Notes under the pieces: model-generated
What the model saw: the letters and a program-made list of their open reading frames with translations, nothing else
What the model was told of the DNA's origin: nothing
The model's database searches: none
Shown: one piece after another, positions 33,865-41,784 of the stretch
How the letters are laid out: each line of letters begins with the position of its first letter
Numbering within the stretch: the stretch's first letter is position 1
Position numbers and translations under genes: made by a program
Assembly: GCA_030744435.1 (NCBI GenBank)
Contig: JASLQO010000011.1
Location: 124,001-188,000, forward strand
Source of the DNA: JASLQO01 sp002327525
GTDB taxonomy: Bacteria; Pseudomonadota; Gammaproteobacteria; Pseudomonadales; Azotimanducaceae
Direction of reading: 5' to 3'
DNA length: 64,000 bases

Positions 33865-35057
33865 GAGGCGGTGGTCTCCTCAAGCGGCGTCAACACCGTG
33901 CGCGTTTCCGCCTCGGTTGGCGCCAATCTCACGAGCATCCCGTCTTCCGTTGCCTGCACCGGCGACACACAGACCCGTTCACCAGCACTGACACCAGCGG
34001 ACAGGAACACCCGGTCGCGACTCACGCGCAGCACGTCGACGTCGCGAAACCGCAACTGGTTGGTTGCATCCACGACAAACACCCGCCCTTCACCGCGCAG
34101 CGCCTGACGAGGAAGCTCGATCACGTCTTTGAAATGCGTACCGTGGATCTCGGCGTCTACGAACAACCCCACGCTCAGAGGCGGTTTACCTTCTCCCACC
34201 GCATAGGGATCGGCAACTCTCGCCACGGCATTGACCATGCGCGTACGCGGATCCAGTTCACCTTCCGTACGCACCACCAGGCCTTGCCATTCGTGGTCCT
34301 CGCCAGCGAATCGTGCCCGCAACGTCACCGGCACCGGCACCGAACCCACCACCTCCCCCAACATCGGCAAGTCGAGAAATGCAAGTTCCTCGTCGTGGAT
34401 GGGCAAACGTACCTCGGCAAAGTCCACGGCAAATATCTTGGCCACAGGCGCACCTCGATTGACAAACTGACCCACGTCCACCTGCTCGGAGCGCACGCGT
34501 CCATCGTAGGGTGCCACGATGGCCGTACGCGCCAGGTCCCGACGTGCGCGGGACAGGCGGGCATTGGCTTCACGCACCGTGGCTTCACCCACCCGTGCCC
34601 GGTTGGCCGAATCGTCCCGCTGCGCCTCGCTGGTTGCATTGCGTTGCTTCAGGTTGCTCTGCCGCTTCAGGTCTTTGCGCGCATTGAGCAATTCGCTTTC
34701 GGCCCGGGCCAACCCGGCGCGCGCCTGTTCCAGGGCCACCTCGTAATCGAGTGGATCGATTCGCAACAGCACGTCGCCCTCAACGAAGAAGCCGCCGGAG
34801 GCGAGCGCCGGAGAAACTTCCACCACGCGGCCCGAGACTTCCGGTACGAGATCACTTTCGGTGCGCGGCACGACCGTGCCATGGGTATTCACGGACAGGC
34901 GCACCGTGCGTGGCTCGGCCGTAACCGTGCGTACGACGGGAGCAACCTGTTCCGGGGCCCGCATTTCCACACGCGGCCCCGTCGCAATGAGCACAGCGGC
35001 GGCACCAACGCCGACGATCACGACGAGAAACGGCAACAACACCCTACGTATGCTCAT
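33861..35057 (-). CDS. RND efflux periplasmic adaptor (HlyD/MFP family)
   Basis: The 398-residue protein has an N-terminal anchor (VLLPFLVVIVGVGAAAVLIA), a lipoyl half-motif VVPRTESDLVPEVSGRVVEVSPAL, a coiled-coil hairpin (EQARAGLARAESELLNARKDL...), the second lipoyl half VAPYDGRVRSEQVDVGQFV and beta-barrel domains. It bridges the permease to an outer-membrane channel. The start at 35057 lies inside the end of the TetR gene (14-base overlap) with GAGAGAAG in front, so the three genes are one transcript. Confidence 0.89.
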   Translation of the reverse strand: MSIRRVLLPFLVVIVGVGAAAVLIATGPRVEMRAPEQVAPVVRTVTAEPRTVRLSVNTHGTVVPRTESDLVPEVSGRVVEVSPALASGGFFVEGDVLLRIDPLDYEVALEQARAGLARAESELLNARKDLKRQSNLKQRNATSEAQRDDSANRARVGEATVREANARLSRARRDLARTAIVAPYDGRVRSEQVDVGQFVNRGAPVAKIFAVDFAEVRLPIHDEELAFLDLPMLGEVVGSVPVPVTLRARFAGEDHEWQGLVVRTEGELDPRTRMVNAVARVADPYAVGEGKPPLSVGLFVDAEIHGTHFKDVIELPRQALRGEGRVFVVDATNQLRFRDVDVLRVSRDRVFLSAGVSAGERVCVSPVQATEDGMLVRLAPTEAETRTVLTPLEETTAS

Positions 35058-35721
35058 GATCTTCTCTCCCGACCGCAGTGCCATGCACGATACCGGCCAC
35101 GCTGAACGCGAGCAGACGCTCCACCCGCCCTTCCACATCCCCACTTCCCTCAGACATGCCCGGAGGTGTGTCGAAATTAAGCAGATGCACCATGGCCCCC
35201 ACGACGAAGTGGAAACGCCACGTCAGTTCCTCGCGATCGAGTTCCACAATCGCACCATCCAGCGCTCCGATGAAGCGCTGCAGGGTCTCGCTGAACTCCT
35301 GAGTCAGCAGTTTGCGGCCCACGCCGCCCGGCTCACCGTAAATGCGCGCGATCAGCCGCGGTAGACGGCCATCGGCGAGCGCACCCTGAGCCAGTGGCGC
35401 GAAAAAAGCCCGCATGATCGCCTCCACACGCGTCTTTCCGTCATCCTCATGCACCTGCTCCAGCAGGATCCGGCGCTGTTCGTTCAGTGGTTCGGCATGA
35501 CGATGGATAGCCGCCGCAAACAGTCCCGTCTTCGATCCGAAGTGATAGTGCGCGGCGGCAAGGTTCACCCCGGCGCGCTGGGCGATGGCGCGCAGCGAAG
35601 CGGCGCTGTATCCCTCATCGGCGAACAGTTCCTCGGCCGCATCGAGAATCCGGTTGCGGGTCTGTTCTCCATCTGCGCGCTGTGTGCGCGCCTCCCGGCT
35701 GGAATTGATACGGGAACTCAT
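35044..35721 (-). CDS. TetR/AcrR-family regulator of the RND operon
   Basis: The 225-residue protein has a basic leader and a TetR helix-turn-helix (ASLRAIAQRAGVNLAAAHYHFGSKTGLF), followed by a CerR/DUF1956-like C-terminal helical domain (RLPRLIARIYGEPGGVGRKLL). It is the first gene of the regulator-adaptor-permease operon and lies eight bases downstream of a palindromic operator. It is therefore very likely autoregulated and derepressed by a pump substrate. Confidence 0.89.
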   Translation of the reverse strand: MSSRINSSREARTQRADGEQTRNRILDAAEELFADEGYSAASLRAIAQRAGVNLAAAHYHFGSKTGLFAAAIHRHAEPLNEQRRILLEQVHEDDGKTRVEAIMRAFFAPLAQGALADGRLPRLIARIYGEPGGVGRKLLTQEFSETLQRFIGALDGAIVELDREELTWRFHFVVGAMVHLLNFDTPPGMSEGSGDVEGRVERLLAFSVAGIVHGTAVGREDHEHT

Positions 35722-35728
35722 ACTAAAT

Positions 35729-35752
35729 TAGTTCAAACGTTTGTTTGAACTA
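35729..35752. promoter_or_regulatory. candidate TetR operator for the efflux operon
   Basis: TAGTTCAAAC (35729-35738) and GTTTGAACTA (35743-35752) are exact inverted arms around GTTT, directly in front of the regulator start at 35721. The position overlaps the expected promoter. The half-site TTCAAAC recalls operators of other TetR-controlled pumps. Confidence 0.72.
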
Positions 35753-35796
35753 TATCCCAGCAGGACTCGAAACCGCAAGCACGGGTTCCTGGTAAA

Positions 35797-35826
35797 CAAA
35801 AAAAAGGCCCGCCGAAGCGGCGGGCC
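35797..35826 (-). terminator. rho-independent terminator (leftward)
   Basis: GGCCCGCCG (35806-35814) pairs with CGGCGGGCC (35818-35826) around AAG, and eight A's lie on the left. Read on the reverse strand, this is a strong GC hairpin followed by eight U's. It therefore ends leftward transcripts, such as read-through from the sucrase/ferredoxin-like gene across the tRNA region. It does not serve the forward tRNA. Confidence 0.82.
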
Positions 35827-35903
35827 AGGTCAGGGATAAACATGACTGTCGTGAAAACAATCAGGGGATTAGTCGCCCGAAAGACCAGAAAAGTTCGCAG
35901 TAA

Positions 35904-35932
35904 GTGAAAAAGTCGGACAAGATCGCTACTAT
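35904..35932 (+). promoter_or_regulatory. candidate sigma-70 promoter of tRNA-Arg
   Basis: GTGAAA (35904-35909) and TACTAT (35927-35932) are separated by 17 bases, each matching four of six consensus positions. The tRNA 5' end follows 18 bases after the -10 element. Assignment is by position and is tentative. Confidence 0.4.
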
Positions 35933-35950
35933 CTCCGCCCTCCAGACCAC

Positions 35951-36027
35951 GCGCTCGTAGCTCAGCTGGATAGAGCACTGGGCTTCGAACCCAGGTGTCG
36001 GGGGTTCGAATCCTCCCGGGCGCGCCA
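35951..36027 (+). tRNA. tRNA-Arg (anticodon TCG)
   Basis: The 77-base cloverleaf has acceptor arms GCGCTCG and CGGGCGC, D arm GCTCAGCTGGATAGAGC, an anticodon stem CTGGG/CCCAG around loop CTTCGAA, the T loop GGTTCGAATCC, and an encoded CCA end. The anticodon TCG decodes the Arg codon CGA. It stands alone between the efflux regulator and a VOC-gene fragment. Confidence 0.95.
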
Positions 36028-36151
36028 GTTTCAGGGGGTCCTTGGCGGGGACATGGTTTACACATTTCCCGCTATCACCTCGAAGGGATTTGCAGTGGGT
36101 TCCACACGTCCCTCCACCTCATCAAACAGTGCTAGCTAGGTCGTATTGCAT

Positions 36152-36301
36152 CTGCTGCCTTATCGCCTGCGTGCCGCGGGTGTGATAGTGATGGACGAGA
36201 TCGTGGTGGAGGAGTACGGCAGCTTCGCCCACATCGAGGACCTCACCGGCCAGCTAGTGGAACTCTGGGAACCCCGGGACGAGCGGTACGCGAAGATCAT
36301 C
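36152..36301 (+). pseudogene. C-terminal fragment of a VOC/glyoxalase-like protein
   Basis: The forward frame reads YRLRAAGVIVMDEIVVEEYGSFAHIEDLTGQLVELWEPRDE, the last strand and metal-ligand region (His in FAHIED, Glu in ELWEP) of glyoxalase/bleomycin-resistance-fold proteins. The N-terminal module is absent, a stop lies just upstream, and no start is evident. It ends against the convergent sucrase/ferredoxin-like gene. The 36028-36145 stretch between tRNA and fragment shows nothing I recognise. Confidence 0.6.
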
Positions 36302-36325
36302 GGGCCCACGACCCGCCGACGGGAA

Positions 36326-37177
36326 TCAGTCTTCGACGCGCTCGCTTTCGTACGAGATGACATCCTTGTGCTCGACATCCCCGCAACTCGCCAATACGTC
36401 CGCTCTGTCACGGCCGCTGACCACCACCCGATATCGGCCATCCCTTGCGGCGAATGTCACACGCTGTGTACGCTTGCCCTGTTGGACGTGCAACAGCCGC
36501 AATCCATTCTGCCCGATTGCGGCCTCCGCAGCCTGTACGGCTCTGGGGTATCGGGTACGGCCGCGCAGCTGATCGAACGCCAGCTCACCCCCTTCGATGA
36601 GGCTGGCAAACGTATCTACACTCTCCGCGGTAACCCTGCCGTACATCACGCCCTGGGGTAGCACCAACACGTTGGGAGCAAACCGATGACCGCCCAGGTG
36701 CGTCGTCTGCCACGCGCGCTCACCCGCAATCTCTCTCAGGGCAGCATACGCCGGCAAGCCGAAACGCGCGCAGCACAGGTCTCGCTGACCATTCGTGCAG
36801 ACGAAGTAGTTTGGTTCCGTGAGCACCTGCGTGGCACCCTCGTCGAGCACATCGCAAAGGTGCAGGTCCAGCAGATCGCGGTACCCTTCGCACGACACCA
36901 TGGTCAGGGTGTCATCGAAACCAAGTAACAGGCGCGTGTCCGACCGGTCGATCTCCGGTTGGCGAATGAATTGCGGGCGAACCACCAATCCCCTGTCACG
37001 CAGTCGACCCACCTGTTCCGACAGCCATCGCCTCACATCCTCGGAAAGATCGTTGTCATCCACCACCCTGGCTCCCCAGGATGGGCGGTATTCCAGCATC
37101 AACCAGACGTCGACCTGGTCCGCGGTACCCGACAGGGTTTCACCCTGTGCCGCCTGCGAGCAGTAGATCCGTTCCAT
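36326..37177 (-). CDS. sucrase/ferredoxin-like (Suc_Fer) protein
   Basis: The 283-residue protein has the family block FVCTNGQRDLCCARFGLPAYAAL...WQTTHLGGHRFAPNVLVLP, where the cysteines and His of a thioredoxin-like 2Fe-2S fold cluster. It has a final region with TFAARDGRYRVVVSGR. Such proteins are cytosolic and poorly characterised; iron-sulphur redox function is likely. It follows the glycosyltransferase on the same strand after 37 bases. Confidence 0.8.
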   Translation of the reverse strand: MERIYCSQAAQGETLSGTADQVDVWLMLEYRPSWGARVVDDNDLSEDVRRWLSEQVGRLRDRGLVVRPQFIRQPEIDRSDTRLLLGFDDTLTMVSCEGYRDLLDLHLCDVLDEGATQVLTEPNYFVCTNGQRDLCCARFGLPAYAALREIAGERAWQTTHLGGHRFAPNVLVLPQGVMYGRVTAESVDTFASLIEGGELAFDQLRGRTRYPRAVQAAEAAIGQNGLRLLHVQQGKRTQRVTFAARDGRYRVVVSGRDRADVLASCGDVEHKDVISYESERVED

Positions 37178-37214
37178 GTTCGTCTGCCTTTTGAGTGCAT
37201 CGGCCAGAACGCCG

Positions 37215-38354
37215 TTAGAAAAGTGCCGCCATCTCGTCGATATTCCTTAAACAGTGATGCTCCAGTGCATACCGCTCGGCCGCCTCGCCGGCCCTTTGAC
37301 GCAACTGCGTGTCTGTCGCATATTGCCCTACGGTGGTGACCAGCGAATCGTAGACGCCATCCGCGCACCATCCCAGACCGCGCTCGTTGAGCAACCGGTC
37401 CGGGTCCACGCTCAGCGACAACACCGGCACCCTTCGCATCCATGCCTGAATGAAGGTGTTCGAAAATCCTTCCAGCATGCTCTTGTTGACCAACAGGTGG
37501 GCATTCGCCAGGAGTTGGTTGACCTCCTCCTGCGTACGCTCTCCGAGATAATCAAGGTTGTCGAGGGCATCCATGCGCGCACGCATGTCCTGTTCCCCAA
37601 CAAAAATCTTACCCATGACCACGAAGCGTACATCGAGGTGTGCCAGGTCCCGCGCCAGATCGAAGAAGATCTGCGGTTGCTTGATGGGTTTGAGATTCGC
37701 GATCCACAGCACCCTGACCGGACCCGACTTGTCTATTGGTTCTACCGGCTGTGGATGAAAATTGCGTACGATGCGGTCTGCGTCACGGCCATAGTTCTGC
37801 TTCAGCAGACGCACCTGGTACTCGGTTTGCGCCATCACGCAATCGGCGTGGCGTAGCCCATACTCCAGCAGTTTCTTGTCCAGAAACGACGCAGAAAGGC
37901 GCCGCAGCCAGCCGTGATTCCACGGCTTAAGGTCCATGTCGCTAGCGATGTGCCACACGAAACGACAGTCGTGGCGATGCGCATACCACGCCGCAACTCC
38001 AGTCCAGGCGCATCCCACCTGGTGATAGATAGTGTCTGGTTGGATCTCGTTGAGCGCTGCAAGCAGACCCCGTGCATCCATGAAGAAGTTATCACCCTGC
38101 AAACGGCCTATGCGGCGAATTTCATAGCCGGTCGGCACGAAATCCGGATCGACGCGACGTGCCAGGTAGTAGATCTCATACCCCCCTTCGCGAATGAGTT
38201 CCTCCATCATGAGCTGCGCCTGATACTGAGCGCCGCCCATCACCGCCTCCCAGTGAGTGGGGATGAGCACGACTAGGCGTTTGGGTGTAACGGTAGCGAT
38301 TTGGGCACTCGAGTTCACGTCGATCTCCGTTTCGGCGCACGATTGGATAGGCAT
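37215..38354 (-). CDS. glycosyltransferase family 4 protein
   Basis: The 379-residue GT-B enzyme has an N-terminal acceptor domain beginning VVLIPTHWEAVMGGAQYQ, a C-terminal donor domain with LWIANLKPIKQPQIFFDLAR, and the EX7E-type site MLEGFSNTFIQAWMRRVPV. It transfers a sugar from a nucleotide donor, probably for envelope polysaccharide or glycolipid, but no other polysaccharide gene is in the window. ATG 38354 is preferred over a TTG one codon upstream. Confidence 0.85.
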   Translation of the reverse strand: MPIQSCAETEIDVNSSAQIATVTPKRLVVLIPTHWEAVMGGAQYQAQLMMEELIREGGYEIYYLARRVDPDFVPTGYEIRRIGRLQGDNFFMDARGLLAALNEIQPDTIYHQVGCAWTGVAAWYAHRHDCRFVWHIASDMDLKPWNHGWLRRLSASFLDKKLLEYGLRHADCVMAQTEYQVRLLKQNYGRDADRIVRNFHPQPVEPIDKSGPVRVLWIANLKPIKQPQIFFDLARDLAHLDVRFVVMGKIFVGEQDMRARMDALDNLDYLGERTQEEVNQLLANAHLLVNKSMLEGFSNTFIQAWMRRVPVLSLSVDPDRLLNERGLGWCADGVYDSLVTTVGQYATDTQLRQRAGEAAERYALEHHCLRNIDEMAALF

Positions 38355-38502
38355 CAATCTTGATCAGAATGACGGTGCACGCGCGCCAAAAAACAGTGAC
38401 CCGATCGCACTTTCTCGTCCAGTTCGAAACAAACGCCTTCGATTTTGCAAAGGTCCCGGATTCCGGCTACGTTAAGGGCGACAAGCCAGGGAGACAAATA
38501 AT

Positions 38503-39855
38503 ATGAGCGCCACTCTCGATCTGGCCCGACGCGTGGCCGCGACGAACTATCAAGACATTCCAGCCGAGGCGCGCGAGGCGTCCAAACAGGCGCTGCTGGA
38601 CTACATAGGCGTGACGGTGGCCGGTGCACACGAACCACTGGCTGGAATCCTGGTCGATGAGGCAATGGAAGACGGCGCCAGCGGGACGCATTCGCTCATC
38701 GGCCGCGGCGAGCGTCTGAGCGCTGCACAAGCCGCCCTCATCAACGGCGCTGCAGGTCACGCCCACGACTACGATGACGTCCACAGTGCCATGTCCGGAC
38801 ACCCTACCGTACCGGTGGCGCCCGCCGTGCTCGCGCTGGCGGAGCAACTGCGAGAGTCCGGCCGGGCAACCGGCGCCCGACTGCTGGCCGCCCTGTCTGC
38901 GGGAATCGACACCGAGTGTATTCTCGGCCGGTATGCAGGCCCCAGTCACTATGCAGTCGGTTGGCACGCAACGGGAACTCTCGGCTCTTTCGGCGCAGCC
39001 GCCGCTTCCGCATCCCTGAGAGGTCTCGACGATCACACGACCGCGCGAGCACTCGGCATCGCCGGTACCCAGGCCGCCGGGTTGAAGTCCCAGTTCGGCA
39101 CCATGTGTAAACCGCTGCACGCGGGGCATGCGGCCGCCACGGGACTTACATCGGCAAGCCTCGCACGGCGGGGTTTCACCAGCCGTGAAGACATTCTGGA
39201 AACCGAGCAGGGTTTCATGGCAGTGCAGAGTGAAGCGGCCTCAGGAGAACGTTTCGATGTCGCCATGCACCAGGATGCCTACGCTCAGGACATCTGTTTC
39301 AAGTATCACGCCGCCTGCTATCTGACACACTCCTCCATCGAGGCGACCCATAATCTGTGCCAGACAAACGCCTTCGATCCCAACGACGTGGTCGACGTGG
39401 AAATCCAGGTAGATCCCGGTCACTTCCGCGTATGCAACATCCAGGAACCCGCTACCGGGCTCGAAGCGAAGTTCAGCCTGCGCTTCACCGCCGCCATGGC
39501 AATGGCGGGACTCGATACCTCGAGCATCGACATCTTCACCGACGAACTGACACGCGACCCCACCGTTGTGCACTTGCGCGACAAGATTCGCATCACCGCG
39601 CATGAGACCCGCAATCCCGACAGTATCGTCACGCTGCGCACCGCCAATGGGGCCGAGTATTGCGATGCGGTGAACGTCGCAATTCCCATGCGCGATCTCG
39701 ATGCTCAACGTGAGAAACTGACACGTAAATTTCACGCTCTCGTGGACCCGAGGCTCGGTGCCGAACGGGCAACCGCCATCGCGGATGCATGCAACGCACT
39801 CGAAGAGACAGACGATCTGGACGATTTCTTCGCGCTGTTGCGCGCCACCGTCTGA
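38503..39855 (+). CDS. MmgE/PrpD family protein
   Basis: The 450-residue protein has the MmgE/PrpD fold signatures: LLDYIGVTVAGAHEPLAG, NGAAGHAHDYDDVHSAMSGHPTVPVAPAVLALAE, VGWHATGTLGSFGAAAA, MCKPLHAGHAAATG and CFKYHAACYLTHSSIEA. Family members dehydrate 2-methylcitrate or decarboxylate or isomerise related tricarboxylic and dicarboxylic acids. It opens a five-gene set with two MaoC proteins, a malyl-CoA-lyase-like enzyme and a dehydrogenase, so it likely prepares or rearranges a dicarboxylic substrate. A GGGAGA site lies before ATG 38503. Confidence 0.87.
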   Translation: MSATLDLARRVAATNYQDIPAEAREASKQALLDYIGVTVAGAHEPLAGILVDEAMEDGASGTHSLIGRGERLSAAQAALINGAAGHAHDYDDVHSAMSGHPTVPVAPAVLALAEQLRESGRATGARLLAALSAGIDTECILGRYAGPSHYAVGWHATGTLGSFGAAAASASLRGLDDHTTARALGIAGTQAAGLKSQFGTMCKPLHAGHAAATGLTSASLARRGFTSREDILETEQGFMAVQSEAASGERFDVAMHQDAYAQDICFKYHAACYLTHSSIEATHNLCQTNAFDPNDVVDVEIQVDPGHFRVCNIQEPATGLEAKFSLRFTAAMAMAGLDTSSIDIFTDELTRDPTVVHLRDKIRITAHETRNPDSIVTLRTANGAEYCDAVNVAIPMRDLDAQREKLTRKFHALVDPRLGAERATAIADACNALEETDDLDDFFALLRATV

Positions 39856-39886
39856 TCCACTCACCGAGACCTCACGGAGACAGAGA

Positions 39887-40381
39887 ATGACCGACGCCGC
39901 CGACCTCGCCGATCGCGCCACACTGTTGCGCAAGGGCAATCGTTACGAGGACATGACCGAAGGAAAGGTGTTCGAACACCACTGGGGCCGCACTATCACC
40001 GATGGCGACAACGTTCAGTTCACCACACAGACGCTGTCCTTCTGCCCTCTCTACTTCAACGAGCCCTATGCCATTGACAACGGTTACCGCACCACGGTTG
40101 TGAACCCCTTGCTGGTATTCAATACCGTTTTCGGCATGTCGGTGGAGGATCTGAGCGAAGGCGGCGGACCTTTCCTCGGCGTGGAGAACTGCGAATTCAT
40201 CGAGACGGTGTACCCGGGAGACACTCTCACGGCACGCAGCACGGTGGTGAGTGCGCGCGAATCACGCGGCCAGGAGCACTTCGGCATCGTCACCTGGCAC
40301 ACCGAGGGCTTCAATCAGGACGGCGTACGGGTGGTCCAGTTCCATCGCACCAATCTGGTACGCAAGCAGGGTGATGCATGA
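39887..40381 (+). CDS. MaoC-like dehydratase, first of a pair
   Basis: The 164-residue hotdog protein reads GKVFEHHWGRTITDGDNVQFTTQTLSFCPLYFNE, then a region VVNPLLVFNTVFGMSVEDLS and ENCEFIETVYPGDTLTARSTVV. The hydratase Asp/His pair position is less clear than in the following gene: YFNEPYA has Asn-Glu where active members often have NPLH-like residues. It may be the regulatory or structural half. Its stop overlaps the second MaoC start (ATGA). Together they equal the two-domain length of mesaconyl-CoA hydratase. Confidence 0.82.
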   Translation: MTDAADLADRATLLRKGNRYEDMTEGKVFEHHWGRTITDGDNVQFTTQTLSFCPLYFNEPYAIDNGYRTTVVNPLLVFNTVFGMSVEDLSEGGGPFLGVENCEFIETVYPGDTLTARSTVVSARESRGQEHFGIVTWHTEGFNQDGVRVVQFHRTNLVRKQGDA

Positions 40382-40854
40382 GCCTGACCGGAGAAAACAA
40401 CTACTTCGAGGATTTCACGCCTGGAAATCTGTTCCGCCACGCACGCGGCAAGACCATGTGCGAGCAGGACAACGTCGGCATCACGCTGCAGGTGCTCAAC
40501 ACCGCCGAGGGCCACTTCAACGAGGACGCCATGGCAAAGAACGCCATGGGACGCAATGGCTGGAACCAGCGCCTGCAGTTCGGCGGCGTGACCATCTCTA
40601 TGATCGTCGGGCTGGCCATGCAGGACACGGGTGAAAACGCGATTCGCGAACTCAAGCTCGACAAGATTCGTCTGAAATCCCCCGTCTTTCACGGTGACAC
40701 GCTCTACGCTTACAGCGAGGTGATCGACGCCCAGTCAGCCCCCGAGCGGGACGATGCAGGAATCGTCACCTTCCGGCACTACGGTGTGAACCAGAACGAC
40801 CAGGTCGTGTTCGAAGGCGAGCGCACCGTATTGATCAAAAAACGCAATTCATAA
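40378..40854 (+). CDS. MaoC-like dehydratase, second of a pair
   Basis: The 158-residue hotdog-fold protein reads FEDFTPGNLFRHARGKTMCEQDNVGITLQVLNTAEGHFNEDAM, with a His-Phe-Asn motif at the usual active-site helix and LKSPVFHGDTLYAYSEVI on the closing strand. With the previous gene it probably forms one hydratase that adds water to an enoyl-CoA such as mesaconyl-CoA. It overlaps the upstream MaoC gene by four bases and leads into the lyase after nine. Confidence 0.84.
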   Translation: MSLTGENNYFEDFTPGNLFRHARGKTMCEQDNVGITLQVLNTAEGHFNEDAMAKNAMGRNGWNQRLQFGGVTISMIVGLAMQDTGENAIRELKLDKIRLKSPVFHGDTLYAYSEVIDAQSAPERDDAGIVTFRHYGVNQNDQVVFEGERTVLIKKRNS

Positions 40855-40863
40855 AGGGAATCC

Positions 40864-41784
40864 ATGAGCACAACACAACCCAGGCGCGCCCGGCGCTGCC
40901 AGCTGTCGGTGCCCGGCAGCTCGGAAAAAATGATGACCAAGGCGGCCGGGCTCGAAATCGATCACGTCTTCCTCGATCTGGAAGACGCCGTGGCGCCCAG
41001 CGCGAAAGCCGGTGCCCGCAGCATGATCGTAGACGCCATCAACAATCTGGAGTGGACACCAAGCACGGTGTGCGTGCGTATCAATGACGTGGAAACCGAG
41101 TGGTGTCACGACGACATCATCGAGGTGGTTACAGGCGCCGGTGCGAAGCTCGATACCATCATGCTCACCAAAGCCAAAAGCGCGCACGATGTCATGTTCC
41201 TGCACCTCATGCTCGATCAGCTGGAGCAGAAGCTCGGACTCACCAGGCGCATTGGCATCGAGTGCCTCATCGAGGAAGTGGAAGGCATGATGAACGTCGA
41301 GGAAATCGCGGCATGTTCAGATCGGCTGGAATGCCTCGTCTTCGGTATGGGCGACTACTCCGCCAGTCAGCAGATGCAGATTACCGCCGTGGGCGCCTCC
41401 GGCGGCTATCCGCCGGACCTGTGGCACTACCCGCGCTACAAGATGACCATCGCCTGTCATGCCAATGGCATCGATCCCGTCGACGGGCCTTACGCCAACT
41501 TCCGCAATCCTGACGGCTATCAGAAGGAAGCGGAGCGCTCTTTCGTGCTGGGGATGGTCGGCAAGTGGGCCATCCACCCGAATCAGGTGGAGCAGGCCAA
41601 CGCTGTATTCACGCCGGATCCCGCCGCGGTAGAAGCAGCGCGTTCTCAGAAGGCGGCCTACGAAGAAGCTCTGCGACAGGGTCTGGGCGCGATCAACGTC
41701 GATGGCGTGATGGTGGACGCCGCCAGCATCCGCATCGTACAAAACCTGATCGACCGCGCCGATCTGATAGGACTGCAGCCATGA
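40864..41784 (+). CDS. HpcH/HpaI-CitE family lyase, malyl-CoA/beta-methylmalyl-CoA lyase-like
   Basis: The 306-residue TIM-barrel protein starts RRCQLSVPGSSEKMMTKAAGLEIDHVFLDLEDAVAP and has VFGMGDYSASQQMQ, DLWHYPRYKMTIACHANGIDPVDGPYANF and GKWAIHPNQVEQANAVF. This is closer to malyl-CoA lyases (Mcl) than to citrate lyase beta chains. The Glu/Asp Mg ligands (ECLIEEVEG and VFLDLEDAV) are present. Such enzymes split malyl- or methylmalyl-CoA into glyoxylate and acetyl- or propionyl-CoA. The ATGA overlap with the dehydrogenase supports one pathway. Confidence 0.85.
   Translation: MSTTQPRRARRCQLSVPGSSEKMMTKAAGLEIDHVFLDLEDAVAPSAKAGARSMIVDAINNLEWTPSTVCVRINDVETEWCHDDIIEVVTGAGAKLDTIMLTKAKSAHDVMFLHLMLDQLEQKLGLTRRIGIECLIEEVEGMMNVEEIAACSDRLECLVFGMGDYSASQQMQITAVGASGGYPPDLWHYPRYKMTIACHANGIDPVDGPYANFRNPDGYQKEAERSFVLGMVGKWAIHPNQVEQANAVFTPDPAAVEAARSQKAAYEEALRQGLGAINVDGVMVDAASIRIVQNLIDRADLIGLQP

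Noticed and set aside
35806..35826. Hairpin as terminator of tRNA-Arg
   Set aside because: It lies upstream of the tRNA and its U-run is on the opposite strand.
35733..36065. Reverse 110-codon frame across the tRNA
   Set aside because: It is antisense to the tRNA and the operator region and shows no protein character.
36028..36145. Insertion-sequence end or tRNA attachment site after tRNA-Arg
   Set aside because: A GGGGACATGGTTTACAC-like stretch is suggestive, but there is no integrase, no transposase and no repeated tRNA 3' end in the window.
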